Source: Streptomyces fulvoviolaceus (GTDB taxonomy: Bacteria > Actinomycetota > Actinomycetes > Streptomycetales > Streptomycetaceae). Taken from it: a stretch of 64,000 bases of DNA. Shown here in pieces: positions 34,596 through 43,740 of the stretch; the first letter of the stretch is position 1, and each line of letters opens with the position of its first letter. The translations under genes and the position numbers were made by a program. The DNA lies in the NCBI RefSeq assembly GCF_000718165.1, contig NZ_JOEY01000047.1, forward strand, positions 1-64,000. The letters run 5' to 3'. The notes beneath the pieces are model-generated. The model had not been told where the DNA came from. It did no database searches and saw only the letters and a program-made list of their open reading frames with translations.

Positions 34596-34705
34596 CTCCG
34601 GCACCGTCCGGGTGTCAGCGGGTGTTGCTCCGGCACTGTCCGGGTGCCAGCGGGTCACTCCGTCACCGTCCGGGCATCAGCCGCCGTCACTCCGGGGCAG
34701 GCGGC
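34596..34705. repeat. Imperfect tandem repeats of about 32 bases at the 3' end of the pseudouridine kinase gene
   Basis: Units with CTCCG(G/T)CAC-GTCCGGG(T/C) begin at 34596, 34628, 34658 and 34690, the last inside the coding end. TCA, the complement of the kinase stop, precedes the last two units. Decayed versions precede the others. Units overlap the gene end in the same way as the repeats at 26231 and 61633. Confidence 0.7.
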
Positions 34706-35646
34706 CTGCCGCCCACCCCTTCCACCGCGAGGGCACCCGCCCGACACCCCTCGGCCGCCGCGTCCTCGGGCTCGGCGCCCGCGAGCAGGGAGGCGAGGAA
34801 CGCCCCCGTGAACGCGTCGCCGGCCCCGGTGGTGTCACGCGGCTTCGCCGGTACGGCGGGCACGCGGGCGCACACGGCGCCGGACCGCGCGACCAGCGCA
34901 CCGTCCGCCCCCTGCTTGGCGACCACCAGCGGGACGTGGCGGCTCAGCTTGGCCGCCGCGTCCGCCGCATCGGGCAACCCGGTGAGCAGACACGCCTCGT
35001 CACGGCTGGGCAGCAGGACGTCCACCCCTTCGACGAGCGCCAGGAATCGGTCGACGCCCAGCCCCACGAGGAAGCCTGCCGACGCCGGGTCCAGGCTCAC
35101 CGGCACGCCACGCGCGCGTGCCGCCTTCAGGGCCACCTCCACCAGCGCCCGGTTCGGCTCCGAGAACAGGAGGTAGCCCGACAGGTGCAGCCGCGCGACG
35201 CCGTCGAGCAGCGCGTCCGACCAGTCGTCCGGCTCCAGCCGCGACGACGCGCCGCTGTCCGTGAGGAACGTCCGCTCGGCGGCGGCCCCCGAGTCGACGA
35301 GGCAGATCACCGTCCCGGTCGGCGCCTCGGGGTCGACGACCAGATGGGGTCGTACTCCGCACGCGATCAGCTCCCGCTCGTGCCAGGCGGCCGCCTCCGC
35401 GCCCACCCGCCCGAGCAGCCGCACCTCGGCGTGGCCCTCGCGCGCGGCCCAGCAGGCCACATTGGCGCCCGCGCCGCCCGGCACCGTGCGGATCGTGGCG
35501 GCCGTGTCCGTGCCGCCGGCGAGCGGTCCCCGATGCCGGGCCACCACGTCCGTGATGACGTCCCCGACGACCAGCAGCGCGCCGTCGGGACGCACCGGGC
35601 CGGGCCGGTCGACAGCCGCACCCGGCCGGGGCAGCCCCGCTGTCAC
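34687..35646 (-). CDS. psuK: PfkB-family kinase, probable pseudouridine kinase
   Basis: The 319-residue protein has the ribokinase/PfkB pattern: VPGGAGANVACWAAREGHAE near residue 50 and the catalytic DTTGAGDAFTGAF with the base aspartate near residue 270. Coupling to a pseudouridine-5'-phosphate glycosidase gene, whose stop its GTG start overlaps (GTGA), points to pseudouridine as substrate. The pathway phosphorylates pseudouridine and then splits it to uracil and ribose 5-phosphate, allowing salvage of a modified nucleoside. Confidence 0.85.
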   Translation of the reverse strand: MTAGLPRPGAAVDRPGPVRPDGALLVVGDVITDVVARHRGPLAGGTDTAATIRTVPGGAGANVACWAAREGHAEVRLLGRVGAEAAAWHERELIACGVRPHLVVDPEAPTGTVICLVDSGAAAERTFLTDSGASSRLEPDDWSDALLDGVARLHLSGYLLFSEPNRALVEVALKAARARGVPVSLDPASAGFLVGLGVDRFLALVEGVDVLLPSRDEACLLTGLPDAADAAAKLSRHVPLVVAKQGADGALVARSGAVCARVPAVPAKPRDTTGAGDAFTGAFLASLLAGAEPEDAAAEGCRAGALAVEGVGGRPPAPE

Positions 35647-36551
35647 GCCCCGGCCCAGGCCGCCGCGATCCGTCCCGCCAGCCGTACGTTGCCGCGCACC
35701 GCCGCCAGATTGGCGTCCAGCGAGGCGCCGTCGGTGTGCCGGACCAGGTAGTCGAGCAGGAACGGCGTGACGCCCTGACCGGTGACACCCTCCTCCTCGC
35801 ACGCCTGCAGCGCGGCGGCGAGCACACGCGCGTGCAGCTCGGGATCCAGCTGCTCCCGCTCGGGCACGGGGTTGGCGACGATCAGCGACGACTCGGGGCC
35901 GTCGAGCGTGTCCTGCGCCCGCATGACGTCCGCCACCTGCTGCGGGCTGTCCAGCCGCCACTCCACGGGGTGCCCCGAGTCGGACAAGTAGAAGCCGGGG
36001 AACCGGTCCGTGCCGTACCCGGCCACCGCGACGCCCAGGGTCTCGAGCCGCTGCAGGGTCGCGGGCACGTCCAGGATCGACTTCACCCCCGCGCACACCA
36101 CGGTGATCCGCGTGCGCGCCAGCAGCCCGAGGTCGGCCGACTCGTCCTGGGTGACCGTCCACTCCCGGTGCACCCCGCCGAGCCCGCCCGTCGCGAACAC
36201 CCGTACGCCCGCCAGGGCCGCCAGCAGCGCGGTCGCCGACACCGTGGTCGCCCCGCTCGCTCCCGAGGCCACCGCGAGCGGCAGGTCACGGTGACCCAGC
36301 TTGCGGATCCCGTCCTCGTTCGCGACCCGCTCCAACTGCTCCTTGTCCAGGCCGACATGGGGCCGCCCGTCCAGCACGGCGATCGTCGCGGGTACGGCCC
36401 CCTCCTGCCGTACGACGTCCTCCAGCTCCAGGGCCACCTGCAGATTGCGCGGGCGCGGCAGCCCGTGCGCGATGATCGTGGACTCCAGGGCCACCACGGG
36501 TCGACGCGCGTCGATCGCGTCGCGCACTTCTTCGGACATCACCAGCACCAC
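35643..36551 (-). CDS. psuG: Pseudouridine-5'-phosphate glycosidase
   Basis: The 302-residue protein begins its domain with PVVALESTIIAHGLPRPRN, the PsuG/IndA signature. It includes GATTVSATALLAALAGVRVFATGG and VVCAGVKSILDV, where the catalytic lysine lies. It breaks the C-C glycosidic bond of pseudouridine monophosphate. I place the start at the GTG at 36551, seven bases after AGGAGG. An ATG at 36539 is 19 bases from that site and less likely. The end overlaps the kinase start. Confidence 0.93.
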   Translation of the reverse strand: MVLVMSEEVRDAIDARRPVVALESTIIAHGLPRPRNLQVALELEDVVRQEGAVPATIAVLDGRPHVGLDKEQLERVANEDGIRKLGHRDLPLAVASGASGATTVSATALLAALAGVRVFATGGLGGVHREWTVTQDESADLGLLARTRITVVCAGVKSILDVPATLQRLETLGVAVAGYGTDRFPGFYLSDSGHPVEWRLDSPQQVADVMRAQDTLDGPESSLIVANPVPEREQLDPELHARVLAAALQACEEEGVTGQGVTPFLLDYLVRHTDGASLDANLAAVRGNVRLAGRIAAAWAGA

Positions 36552-36705
36552 GTGCCTGCCTCCTGTCGTTCGGTCTTCCCTCATCTCTGGCAGGCGGCAC
36601 ACCTGGTCAAACACAGGCGGCCTGTGGGGGAGGCCACTTGCGGCAGCCATGGACAGGGGCGCCCACCTGCGTGAGCACCCCTGTCCCGCCGGCTTTTTCA
36701 GTACC

Positions 36706-37932
36706 TCAGACCGGCTGTACGCCCTTCAGCGCCCCGTGCGGATCGAGCACGTACTTGCGGCTGGCGCCCTGGTCGAACTCGGCGTAGCCGCGCGGTGCGT
36801 CCTCCAGTCCGATCACCGTCGCGTTGACGGCCTTGGCGATGTGCACACGGCCGTGCAGGATCGCCATCATCAAGCTCCGGTTGTACGTCATCACCGGGCA
36901 CTGTCCGGTCGTGAAGCGGTGGCTCTTGGCCCAGCCGAGCCCGAGCCGCACCTTCAGCGTGCCGCTCCTCGCGTCCTCGTCGACCCCGCCGGGGTCGGCC
37001 GTGACATACAGACCGGGGATGCCCAGCGCACCGCCCGCGCGCGTGATGCCCATCAGCGAGTTGAGGACGGTCGCAGGCGCCTCGGGGGCCTCCTTCCCGT
37101 GCGCCCGTGCCTCGAAGCCGACCGCGTCGACCGCGGCGTCCACCTCGGGCTCCCCGAGGATCTGCGCGATCTGGTCCTCCACGCTGCCCTGCGACACGTC
37201 GACGGTCTCGCAGCCGAAACTCCTTGCCTGCGCGAGACGTTCGGCATTGAGGTCGCCGACGATGACCACGGCGGCGCCCAGCAGCTGCGCCGAAGCGGCC
37301 GCCGCCAGACCCACCGGGCCCGCCCCGGCGACGTACACCGTCGACCCGACACCGGCACCCGAGCTGACCACGCCGTGGAAGCCGGTCGGGAAGATGTCCG
37401 ACAGCATGGTCAGGTCGAGCAGCTTCGCGCGGGCCTCGTCCCGGTCCGGGAACTTCAGCAGGTTGAAGTCCGCGTACGGGACCATGGCGAACTCGGCCTG
37501 GCCGCCGACCCAGCCGCCCATGTCGACATAGCCGTAGGCCGCGCCCGGACGGGCCGGGTTGACGTTCAGGCAGATGCCGGTCTTGCGCTCCTTGCAGTTG
37601 CGACACCGCCCGCAGGCGATGTTGAACGGTACGGAGACGATGTCGCCGACGTCGATGAACTCGACGTCCGGACCCCGTTCGACGACCTCGCCGGTGATCT
37701 CGTGTCCGAGGACCAGCCCCTCGGGCGCGGTCGTCCGCCCGCGCACCATGTGCTGGTCACTGCCGCAGATGTTGCTGGCGAGCACCTTGAGGATCACACC
37801 GTGCCGGCACTTGCGGCCGACGTTGTCGGGTGCGACCCCCGGCCCGTCCTGGAGTTCAAGCGTCGGGCGGTCGATGGTCCTGACTTCCACCGCGCCCGGC
37901 TTGAGATACGCGACTGCCCTGTTTGCGCTCAT
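36706..37932 (-). CDS. fdhA: Glutathione-independent formaldehyde dehydrogenase (zinc alcohol dehydrogenase family)
   Basis: The 408-residue protein matches Pseudomonas-type FdhA. Catalytic-zinc ligands lie in SNICGSDQHM and GHEITGEVVE. The structural-zinc cysteines lie in CGRCRNCKERKTGIC. The NAD site reads VAGAGPVGLAAAASAQLLGA. The long C-terminal part, with YNRSLMMAILHGRVHIAKAV, is typical. It oxidises formaldehyde, or dismutates aldehydes, with bound NAD. It stands alone. Confidence 0.88.
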   Translation of the reverse strand: MSANRAVAYLKPGAVEVRTIDRPTLELQDGPGVAPDNVGRKCRHGVILKVLASNICGSDQHMVRGRTTAPEGLVLGHEITGEVVERGPDVEFIDVGDIVSVPFNIACGRCRNCKERKTGICLNVNPARPGAAYGYVDMGGWVGGQAEFAMVPYADFNLLKFPDRDEARAKLLDLTMLSDIFPTGFHGVVSSGAGVGSTVYVAGAGPVGLAAAASAQLLGAAVVIVGDLNAERLAQARSFGCETVDVSQGSVEDQIAQILGEPEVDAAVDAVGFEARAHGKEAPEAPATVLNSLMGITRAGGALGIPGLYVTADPGGVDEDARSGTLKVRLGLGWAKSHRFTTGQCPVMTYNRSLMMAILHGRVHIAKAVNATVIGLEDAPRGYAEFDQGASRKYVLDPHGALKGVQPV

Positions 37933-38119
37933 GTCTGATCGCCGTCCCTTCGGCTCCGATCGGCTCCGAGCCCATGGATGCCAGTGGCTGTGCGCATGGC
38001 GGAGTCTGCTACCGCGTCGGCATTCCGACCAGCCGTCGCGCGCGGACCTTCGCGAAGGGATGCGGGTCAGAACGATGAAGGGATACGAGGACGAGGGACA
38101 CGAGGACGAGGGACACGAG

Positions 38120-38674
38120 TCAGAACAGCGGCTCGGGCAGCACGCCCTCCAGGGCGAGCAGCTTGCGCTTGGTCTCCAGGCCGCCGCCGAACCCACCGAT
38201 GCCGCCGTCGCTCTCGACGACCCGGTGGCAGGGCACGACGACCGGCAGCGGGTTGGAGCCCATCGCCGCCCCCACCGCCTGGGCGGCGCCCGGCTGACCG
38301 ACCCGCCCGGCCAGGTCGCCGTAGCCGACGACCGAGCCGTACGGCACGCCGGAGGCCAGCTCGCGCAGCACCTGCCGGTTGAAGCCCGAGATCAGCGACC
38401 AGTCCAGCGGCAGCTCGAAGTCGTGCCGCTCACCCGCGAAGTACGCGTCGACCTGGCGTATCGCCTCGGCCAGCAGTGGGGATTCGGGTGCCTCCACGGG
38501 CTCGGTGCCCAGCCGGGACGCGAGCCGGTCCAGCGTCTTGTCGCGTACCGCCTCGTCGGCGTGGAAAACGACGTTGACCAGCCCCTCACCGGTGGCGGCC
38601 AGCAGAAGCGGGCCGATGTCGGTGTTGACGACGGCCCACACGATCTGCTGCTCGTCCTGCCCATGGCTGTTCAT
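38120..38674 (-). CDS. ogt: Methylated-DNA--protein-cysteine methyltransferase
   Basis: The 184-residue suicide enzyme removes O6-methyl groups from guanine onto the cysteine of its VPCHRVVESDG motif near residue 145. The DNA-binding helix appears as VPYGSVVGYGDLAGRVGQPGA. The ATG lies eight bases downstream of a PafBC-type -10 box, so the message is probably leaderless and induced by DNA damage. The upstream 28 bases are identical to those before uvrB. Confidence 0.93.
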   Translation of the reverse strand: MNSHGQDEQQIVWAVVNTDIGPLLLAATGEGLVNVVFHADEAVRDKTLDRLASRLGTEPVEAPESPLLAEAIRQVDAYFAGERHDFELPLDWSLISGFNRQVLRELASGVPYGSVVGYGDLAGRVGQPGAAQAVGAAMGSNPLPVVVPCHRVVESDGGIGGFGGGLETKRKLLALEGVLPEPLF

Positions 38675-38681
38675 GCGATCC

Positions 38682-38704
38682 ACCGTACGACCCGCCACTG
38701 ACAA
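38682..38704 (-). promoter_or_regulatory. PafBC/RecA-NDp-type damage promoter of ogt
   Basis: On the minus strand TTGTCAGTG (38704-38696), an 8-base spacer and TACGGT (38687-38682) match the actinobacterial RecA-independent DNA-damage promoter, TTGTCRGTG-N8-TANNNT. The ATG follows after seven bases. Confidence 0.85.
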
Positions 38705-38705
38705 C

Positions 38706-38736
38706 GCCCGGGGAGCGGGCGGCGGGCTCCCCGGGC
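38706..38736 (-). terminator. Terminator after the GDPD gene
   Basis: An 11-bp stem (38706-38716 with 38726-38736) around a 9-base loop lies between the end of the phosphodiesterase gene and the ogt promoter. It separates the two minus-strand units. Confidence 0.8.
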
Positions 38737-38746
38737 CGGGCGGTGC

Positions 38747-39616
38747 TCAGGCCGTGCGCAGCGCCTTGAGCACCACGTCGGGCTTGTTGGTGATGATGCC
38801 GTCGACGCCGTGCCCCGCGACCCGCCGGGCGGTGGCCGTGCTGTTGACGGTCCAGGTGAAGACCTCCAGCGGCCTGCCGTGCGGCCCCGTGAAGGCGTGG
38901 ACGGCGGAGACGTACCCCGCGGAGATCGAACTGTGGGAGGGATTGATCTGGTCGGCGAAGGTCGCGTACACGGGCAGGTCCGCCACGGCCGGCGTGCCGA
39001 GGAAGCCCGTCTTGACGGCGGGCTTCAGCTGGTGCACGGTCCGTAGGCTGGCAGCACTGAAGCTCTGCACGATCAGCCGCTTCGCGTGCAGCCGGTCCAG
39101 CCAGCCCTCGTTGCCGAGGACCTTGAGGGTCTGGCCCTCGATGCCCGGGTACAGCTCCGGGTTCTTGATTTCCAGGAGCAGCTTCTGGTGGTGGCGGTCG
39201 ACACGGGCCACGTACCGCTCGAGCGTCGGCACGCGCGCGTTCGCGTACGCGGGGCCGAACCAGCTCCCCGCGTCCAGGCGCGCGATCTCGGCGGCGGTGA
39301 AGTCCTTCACCTTCCAGGGCGCACGGCCGGGGAAGACCTCCTCGACGTCGGTGGTGCGCTGCAGGCTGTCGTCGTGGACGACGACGAGCTCGCCGTCCCT
39401 GGTGCGCTGGACGTCGTTCTCGACCCAGCCGATGCCCAGCTCGTCCGCCTTGTCGACGGCGGCCAGGGTGTTCTCGGGCGCGTAGGCGGACGCCCCACGG
39501 TGAGCGATGACCGTGGGGCGTGCACTGTCCTGGGCCCGGACGTCGGAGGTGGGAATCAGGAGAGCGGCGGTCCCCAGGAGTGCGGTGGTCGTGGCGACAG
39601 CAGCGCGCGCGTGCAT
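38747..39616 (-). CDS. Secreted glycerophosphodiester phosphodiesterase
   Basis: The 289-residue protein has an N-terminal signal peptide with a likely cleavage after DVRAQ near residue 29. The GDPD catalytic motifs follow: IAHRGASAYAPENT, then VENDVQRTRDGELVVVHD. Later features are LLLEIKNPELYPG and VFTWTVNS. It releases sn-glycerol 3-phosphate from deacylated phospholipids or teichoic acids outside the cell. Confidence 0.92.
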   Translation of the reverse strand: MHARAAVATTTALLGTAALLIPTSDVRAQDSARPTVIAHRGASAYAPENTLAAVDKADELGIGWVENDVQRTRDGELVVVHDDSLQRTTDVEEVFPGRAPWKVKDFTAAEIARLDAGSWFGPAYANARVPTLERYVARVDRHHQKLLLEIKNPELYPGIEGQTLKVLGNEGWLDRLHAKRLIVQSFSAASLRTVHQLKPAVKTGFLGTPAVADLPVYATFADQINPSHSSISAGYVSAVHAFTGPHGRPLEVFTWTVNSTATARRVAGHGVDGIITNKPDVVLKALRTA

Positions 39617-39896
39617 GCGTACTCCTCGCGTCGAGCGATCACAGACAGCTCAACTGTGACAGCAGAGGGTCAATGGCGGAGGGGTGCAGAATGGCCACAA
39701 CCTGAATGGGGTTGCCCCAAGTCCGCACACCGGTGCCGCACAACTGGGGCAAGGCCGTGTTTCTTTGCCGGAAAATCGTTCGACCATTCTGGTGGGAGTC
39801 ATACTCTCTGCCTCAGCCCTGACCGCTCGGGCGGTCCTGGGGAGGGGCGCATTTCAGGGAATTCCGGGACGTAAGAGGGCGGAAGGGTTGCCGCGC

Positions 39897-40763
39897 ATGC
39901 AAGGCACGGTCGACGGATTCAGCTACGGACTCGTCACACCGCTGGTGGCCTACCTCATGGCGTGCCTGGGCGGTGCTCTCGGCCTGCGCTGCACCACCAG
40001 GGCGATGCTCGTCAGACAGTCCTGGCGCCCCGGCTGGCTCGCCCTCGGATCGGCCGCGATCGGCTCCGGCATCTGGACCATGCACTTCATCGCGATGATG
40101 GGATTCAAGGTCCAGCAGGCTCCGATCCACTACGACAAGCCGATCACGTTCGCGAGCCTGGGTGTCGCCATCGTCATGGTCGGCATCGGGATCTTCATCG
40201 TCGGCTACAAGGGCGCGACCGGAACGGCCCTGATGACCGGGGGTGCCATCACCGGTCTGGGCGTCGCCTCGATGCACTACCTGGGCATGGCCGGCATGCG
40301 CTTCAACGGAAAGCTGGAGTACAACACGCTGACCGTCTCCGCCTCCGTCGTCATAGCCGTCGTCGCGGCCACCGCCGCCCTGTGGGCCGCCGGACAGGTC
40401 AGAGGCTTCCTGTGGAGCGTGGGTGCGAGCCTCGTCATGGGGCTCGCCGTCACCGGCATGCACTACACCGGCATGGCCGCCCTCAGCGTCCACCTCCACG
40501 GCGCGACCTCTCCCACCGGGGGCGACTCGCCCGCCTCGCTGCTCGCGCCCATGATGATCGGTCCGCTCGCCTTCCTGCTGCTCGCCGGCGTTGTCGTGAT
40601 GTTCGATCCGCTGATGGTCATGGGCAAGCCCGACTGGACCCCCACCGAGAACAAGCCGGGAATACCGGCTCGCGAGCTCGTCCCCCACCCCACCCGTCGG
40701 ACCGCGCTGCGTCCCCGTCGGCAGTCGGGGCACCGGAGCTCCCGCACCCCGCAGAACCGCTGA
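39897..40763 (+). CDS. MHYT-domain integral membrane sensor
   Basis: The 288-residue protein has about seven transmembrane helices and the three MHYT motifs in variant form: [20 protein letters not shown] and [10 protein letters not shown]. These motifs are proposed to bind copper and sense oxygen, CO or NO. Unlike many relatives there is no GGDEF or EAL domain, only a short basic tail. The ATG at 39897 follows GGAAGGG by nine bases; the longer reading upstream is not hydrophobic in the family way. The 280 bases before it hold no gene. Confidence 0.88.
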   Translation: MQGTVDGFSYGLVTPLVAYLMACLGGALGLRCTTRAMLVRQSWRPGWLALGSAAIGSGIWTMHFIAMMGFKVQQAPIHYDKPITFASLGVAIVMVGIGIFIVGYKGATGTALMTGGAITGLGVASMHYLGMAGMRFNGKLEYNTLTVSASVVIAVVAATAALWAAGQVRGFLWSVGASLVMGLAVTGMHYTGMAALSVHLHGATSPTGGDSPASLLAPMMIGPLAFLLLAGVVVMFDPLMVMGKPDWTPTENKPGIPARELVPHPTRRTALRPRRQSGHRSSRTPQNR

Positions 40764-40773
40764 TCCGGCCACG

Positions 40774-40796
40774 TTGTCAGTGGCGGGTCGTACGGT
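40774..40796 (+). promoter_or_regulatory. PafBC/RecA-NDp-type damage promoter of uvrB
   Basis: TTGTCAGTG (40774-40782), an 8-base spacer and TACGGT (40791-40796) sit seven bases before the uvrB ATG, implying a leaderless transcript. The whole stretch is identical to the ogt promoter. Confidence 0.88.
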
Positions 40797-40803
40797 GGAC
40801 TCC

Positions 40804-42942
40804 ATGCGGCCCGTTTCCCACATCGAACGCACGGTGGCGCCCTTCGAGGTCGTCAGCCCCTACCAGCCCAGCGGCGACCAGCCGGCGGCCATCGCCGAGC
40901 TGGCCAAGCGCATCGAGGCCGGTGAGAAGGACGTCGTCCTGCTCGGCGCGACCGGCACCGGCAAGTCCGCCACCACCGCGTGGATGATCGAGAAGCTCCA
41001 GCGCCCCACGCTCGTGATGGCCCCGAACAAGACGCTGGCCGCCCAGCTGGCGAACGAGTTCCGCGAGCTGCTGCCGAACAACGCCGTCGAGTACTTCGTC
41101 TCGTACTACGACTACTACCAGCCCGAGGCGTACGTCCCCCAGTCGGACACCTACATCGAGAAGGACTCCTCGATCAACGAGGAGGTCGAACGCCTGCGGC
41201 ACTCCGCGACCAACTCGCTGCTCACCCGCCGCGACGTCATCGTGGTCGCCTCGGTCTCTTGCATCTACGGCCTCGGTACCCCGCAGGAGTACGTGGACCG
41301 GATGGTCCCCCTCAAGGTCGGCGACGAGATCGACCGGGACCAGCTGCTGCGTCGCTTCGTGGACATCCAGTACACGCGCAACGACCTCGCCTTCACCCGC
41401 GGCACCTTCCGCGTCCGCGGCGACACCATTGAGATCTTCCCGGTCTACGAGGAGCTCGCCGTCCGGATCGAGATGTTCGGCGACGAGATCGAAGCCCTCT
41501 CCACGCTGCACCCGCTCACCGGCGAGATCATCAGCGACGACCAGCAGGTGTACGTCTTCCCGGCCTCCCACTACATCGCCGGCCCCGAGCGCATGGAGCG
41601 GGCCGTCAACGCCATCGAGAAGGAGCTGGGGGAGCGCCTGGCCGAGCTGGAGAAGCAGAGCAAGCTCCTGGAGGCCCAGCGGCTGCGCATGCGCACGACG
41701 TACGACCTCGAGATGCTCCGCCAGATCGGCTCCTGCTCCGGCGTCGAGAACTACTCGATGCACTTCGACGGCCGCTCGCCCGGCTCCGCGCCGAACACCC
41801 TGATCGACTACTTTCCGGACGACTTCCTGCTCGTCATCGACGAGTCGCACGTCACGGTCCCGCAGATCGGCGCCATGTACGAGGGCGACGCCTCCCGCAA
41901 GCGCACCCTCGTCGACCACGGCTTCCGGCTGCCCTCCGCCCTGGACAACCGCCCCCTGAAGTGGGAGGAGTTCCAAGGGCGCATCGGCCAGACCGTCTAC
42001 CTGTCGGCGACACCGGGCAAGTACGAGCTCTCGCGCTCGGACGGCTTCGTCGAGCAGATCATCCGGCCCACCGGCCTCATCGACCCCGAGGTCGTCGTCA
42101 AGCCCACCGAGGGCCAGATCGACGACCTGGTGCACGAGATCCGTAAGCGCACCGAGAAGGACGAGCGCGTCCTGGTCACCACGCTCACCAAGAAGATGGC
42201 CGAGGACCTCACCGACTACTTCCTGGAGCTCGGCATCCAGGTGCGCTATCTGCACAGCGACGTCGACACGCTGCGGCGCGTGGAGCTGCTGCGTGAACTG
42301 CGCGCCGGCGAGTTCGACGTCCTGGTCGGCATCAACCTCCTCCGCGAGGGCCTCGACCTGCCCGAGGTGTCCCTGGTGGCCATCCTCGACGCCGACAAGG
42401 AGGGCTTCCTGCGCTCCGGCACCTCCCTGATCCAGACCATCGGCCGCGCGGCGCGCAATGTCTCCGGCCAGGTCCACATGTACGCCGACAAGATCACCGC
42501 GGCGATGGAGAAGGCCATCGAGGAGACCAACCGGCGCAGGGAGAAGCAGGTCGCGTACAACACGGAGCGGGGCATCGACCCCCAGCCGCTCCGCAAGAAG
42601 ATCAACGACATCGTCGCCCAGATCGCCCGCGAGGACGTCGACACCGAGCAGCTTCTCGGCTCCGGCTACCGCAAGGGGAAGGACGGCAAGGGCGCCAAGG
42701 CCCCTGTGCCCTCCCTCGGCAACAAGGCGGCAGGGGGCGGCAAGGCCGCCAAGGGCAAGGCCAAGGAGACGGTCCCGACCGACCGCCCCGCGGCCCAGCT
42801 CACCGAGCAGATCGAGGAGATGACGGAGCGCATGCGCGCCGCCGCCGCCGACCTCCAGTTCGAGATCGCGGCCCGGCTGCGCGACGAGGTCTCCGAGATG
42901 AAGAAGGAGCTCCGCCAGATGAAGGAGGCGGGCCTCGCCTGA
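40804..42942 (+). CDS. uvrB: UvrABC excinuclease subunit B
   Basis: The 712-residue helicase-like subunit verifies damage in nucleotide excision repair. Walker A is [13 protein letters not shown] near residue 45. The beta-hairpin region reads [19 protein letters not shown], Walker B is VIDESH, and the C-terminal UVR motif ([21 protein letters not shown]) binds UvrC. A Lys/Gly-rich linker of about 40 residues precedes the UVR motif and is longer than in most bacteria. The ATG lies just behind its damage-responsive promoter. Confidence 0.97.
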   Translation: MRPVSHIERTVAPFEVVSPYQPSGDQPAAIAELAKRIEAGEKDVVLLGATGTGKSATTAWMIEKLQRPTLVMAPNKTLAAQLANEFRELLPNNAVEYFVSYYDYYQPEAYVPQSDTYIEKDSSINEEVERLRHSATNSLLTRRDVIVVASVSCIYGLGTPQEYVDRMVPLKVGDEIDRDQLLRRFVDIQYTRNDLAFTRGTFRVRGDTIEIFPVYEELAVRIEMFGDEIEALSTLHPLTGEIISDDQQVYVFPASHYIAGPERMERAVNAIEKELGERLAELEKQSKLLEAQRLRMRTTYDLEMLRQIGSCSGVENYSMHFDGRSPGSAPNTLIDYFPDDFLLVIDESHVTVPQIGAMYEGDASRKRTLVDHGFRLPSALDNRPLKWEEFQGRIGQTVYLSATPGKYELSRSDGFVEQIIRPTGLIDPEVVVKPTEGQIDDLVHEIRKRTEKDERVLVTTLTKKMAEDLTDYFLELGIQVRYLHSDVDTLRRVELLRELRAGEFDVLVGINLLREGLDLPEVSLVAILDADKEGFLRSGTSLIQTIGRAARNVSGQVHMYADKITAAMEKAIEETNRRREKQVAYNTERGIDPQPLRKKINDIVAQIAREDVDTEQLLGSGYRKGKDGKGAKAPVPSLGNKAAGGGKAAKGKAKETVPTDRPAAQLTEQIEEMTERMRAAAADLQFEIAARLRDEVSEMKKELRQMKEAGLA

Positions 42943-42950
42943 CCCGCGTC

Positions 42951-42980
42951 GAGCGGCCCGGCCGACGGTCCGGGCCGCTC
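42951..42980 (+). terminator. uvrB terminator
   Basis: An 11-bp stem (42951-42961 with 42970-42980) with an 8-base loop begins eight bases after the uvrB stop. Confidence 0.85.
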
Positions 42981-43031
42981 CGCACGCGCTGTGTTGCAAG
43001 ACCGACACAAAGTGCGGACCGACGTGCGTCA

Positions 43032-43054
43032 CTGTCAGTGGCCCTGCGTAGGGT
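43032..43054 (+). promoter_or_regulatory. PafBC-type promoter upstream of terD-like gene
   Basis: CTGTCAGTG (43032-43040), an 8-base spacer and TAGGGT (43049-43054) match the damage-promoter consensus at all but the first base. The terD-like GTG lies 56 bases downstream, so this message has a leader. Confidence 0.75.
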
Positions 43055-43109
43055 TCTGGTCAACCGCGGATGCCGCGGCAACAGGGGACGTTCGAGAGGG
43101 GATCAGCGC

Positions 43110-43688
43110 GTGACCGTCAACATGACCAAGGGTCAGGCCATCAGTCTGCAGAAGAGCGACGGAGGCAGCCTGACCGCGGTGCGTATGGGTCTCGGCTGGC
43201 AGGCGGCTCCCCGGCGCGGCCTGTTCGGCTCGCGCACCCGGGAGGTCGATCTCGACGCCTCCGCCGTCCTGTTCGCGGACAAGCAGCCGGTCGACGTCGT
43301 CTTCTTCCGCCACCTGGTGAGTGACGACGGCTCGGTGCGCCACACCGGTGACAACCTCGTCGGCGGCGTCGGCCAGGGCGGGGACGACGAGGCGATCCTC
43401 GTCGACCTGGCGCGTATCCCGGTCCACATCGACCAGATCGTCTTCACCGTGAACTCCTTCACGGGCCAGACCTTCCAAGAAGTGCAGAACGCGTTCTGCC
43501 GCCTGGTCGACGAGACCAACGGCCAGGAGCTTGCCCGCTACACGCTCGCGGGCGGCGGCCAGTACACGGCCCAGATCATGGCGAAGGTGCACCGCACGGG
43601 CCCGGGCTGGACGATGACCGCCCTCGGCACCCCGGCCAACGGCCGTACCTTCCAGGACCTGATGCCGGCGATCCTGCCGCACCTGTAG
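43110..43688 (+). CDS. TerD-family stress protein
   Basis: The 192-residue TerD domain includes LQKSDGGSLTAVRMGLGW and FDLD-equivalent VDLDASAVLF. The calcium-binding loop reads VRHTGDNLVGGVGQGGDDEA. TerD proteins bind Ca2+ and are linked to tellurite, oxidative and DNA-damage tolerance. The GTG follows GAGGGG by nine bases. It lies behind a PafBC-type promoter and 52 bases before a TerD-fusion gene, probably in one operon. Confidence 0.9.
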   Translation: MTVNMTKGQAISLQKSDGGSLTAVRMGLGWQAAPRRGLFGSRTREVDLDASAVLFADKQPVDVVFFRHLVSDDGSVRHTGDNLVGGVGQGGDDEAILVDLARIPVHIDQIVFTVNSFTGQTFQEVQNAFCRLVDETNGQELARYTLAGGGQYTAQIMAKVHRTGPGWTMTALGTPANGRTFQDLMPAILPHL

Positions 43689-43740
43689 CCGACCACCGCG
43701 CGGCACACGACATCACACAACGACACAGGGGGAGAAGGCG

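Noticed and set aside
40777..43032. 751-codon antisense ORF over uvrB
   Set aside because: uvrB is certain on the plus strand; the antisense reading is a codon-bias artefact.
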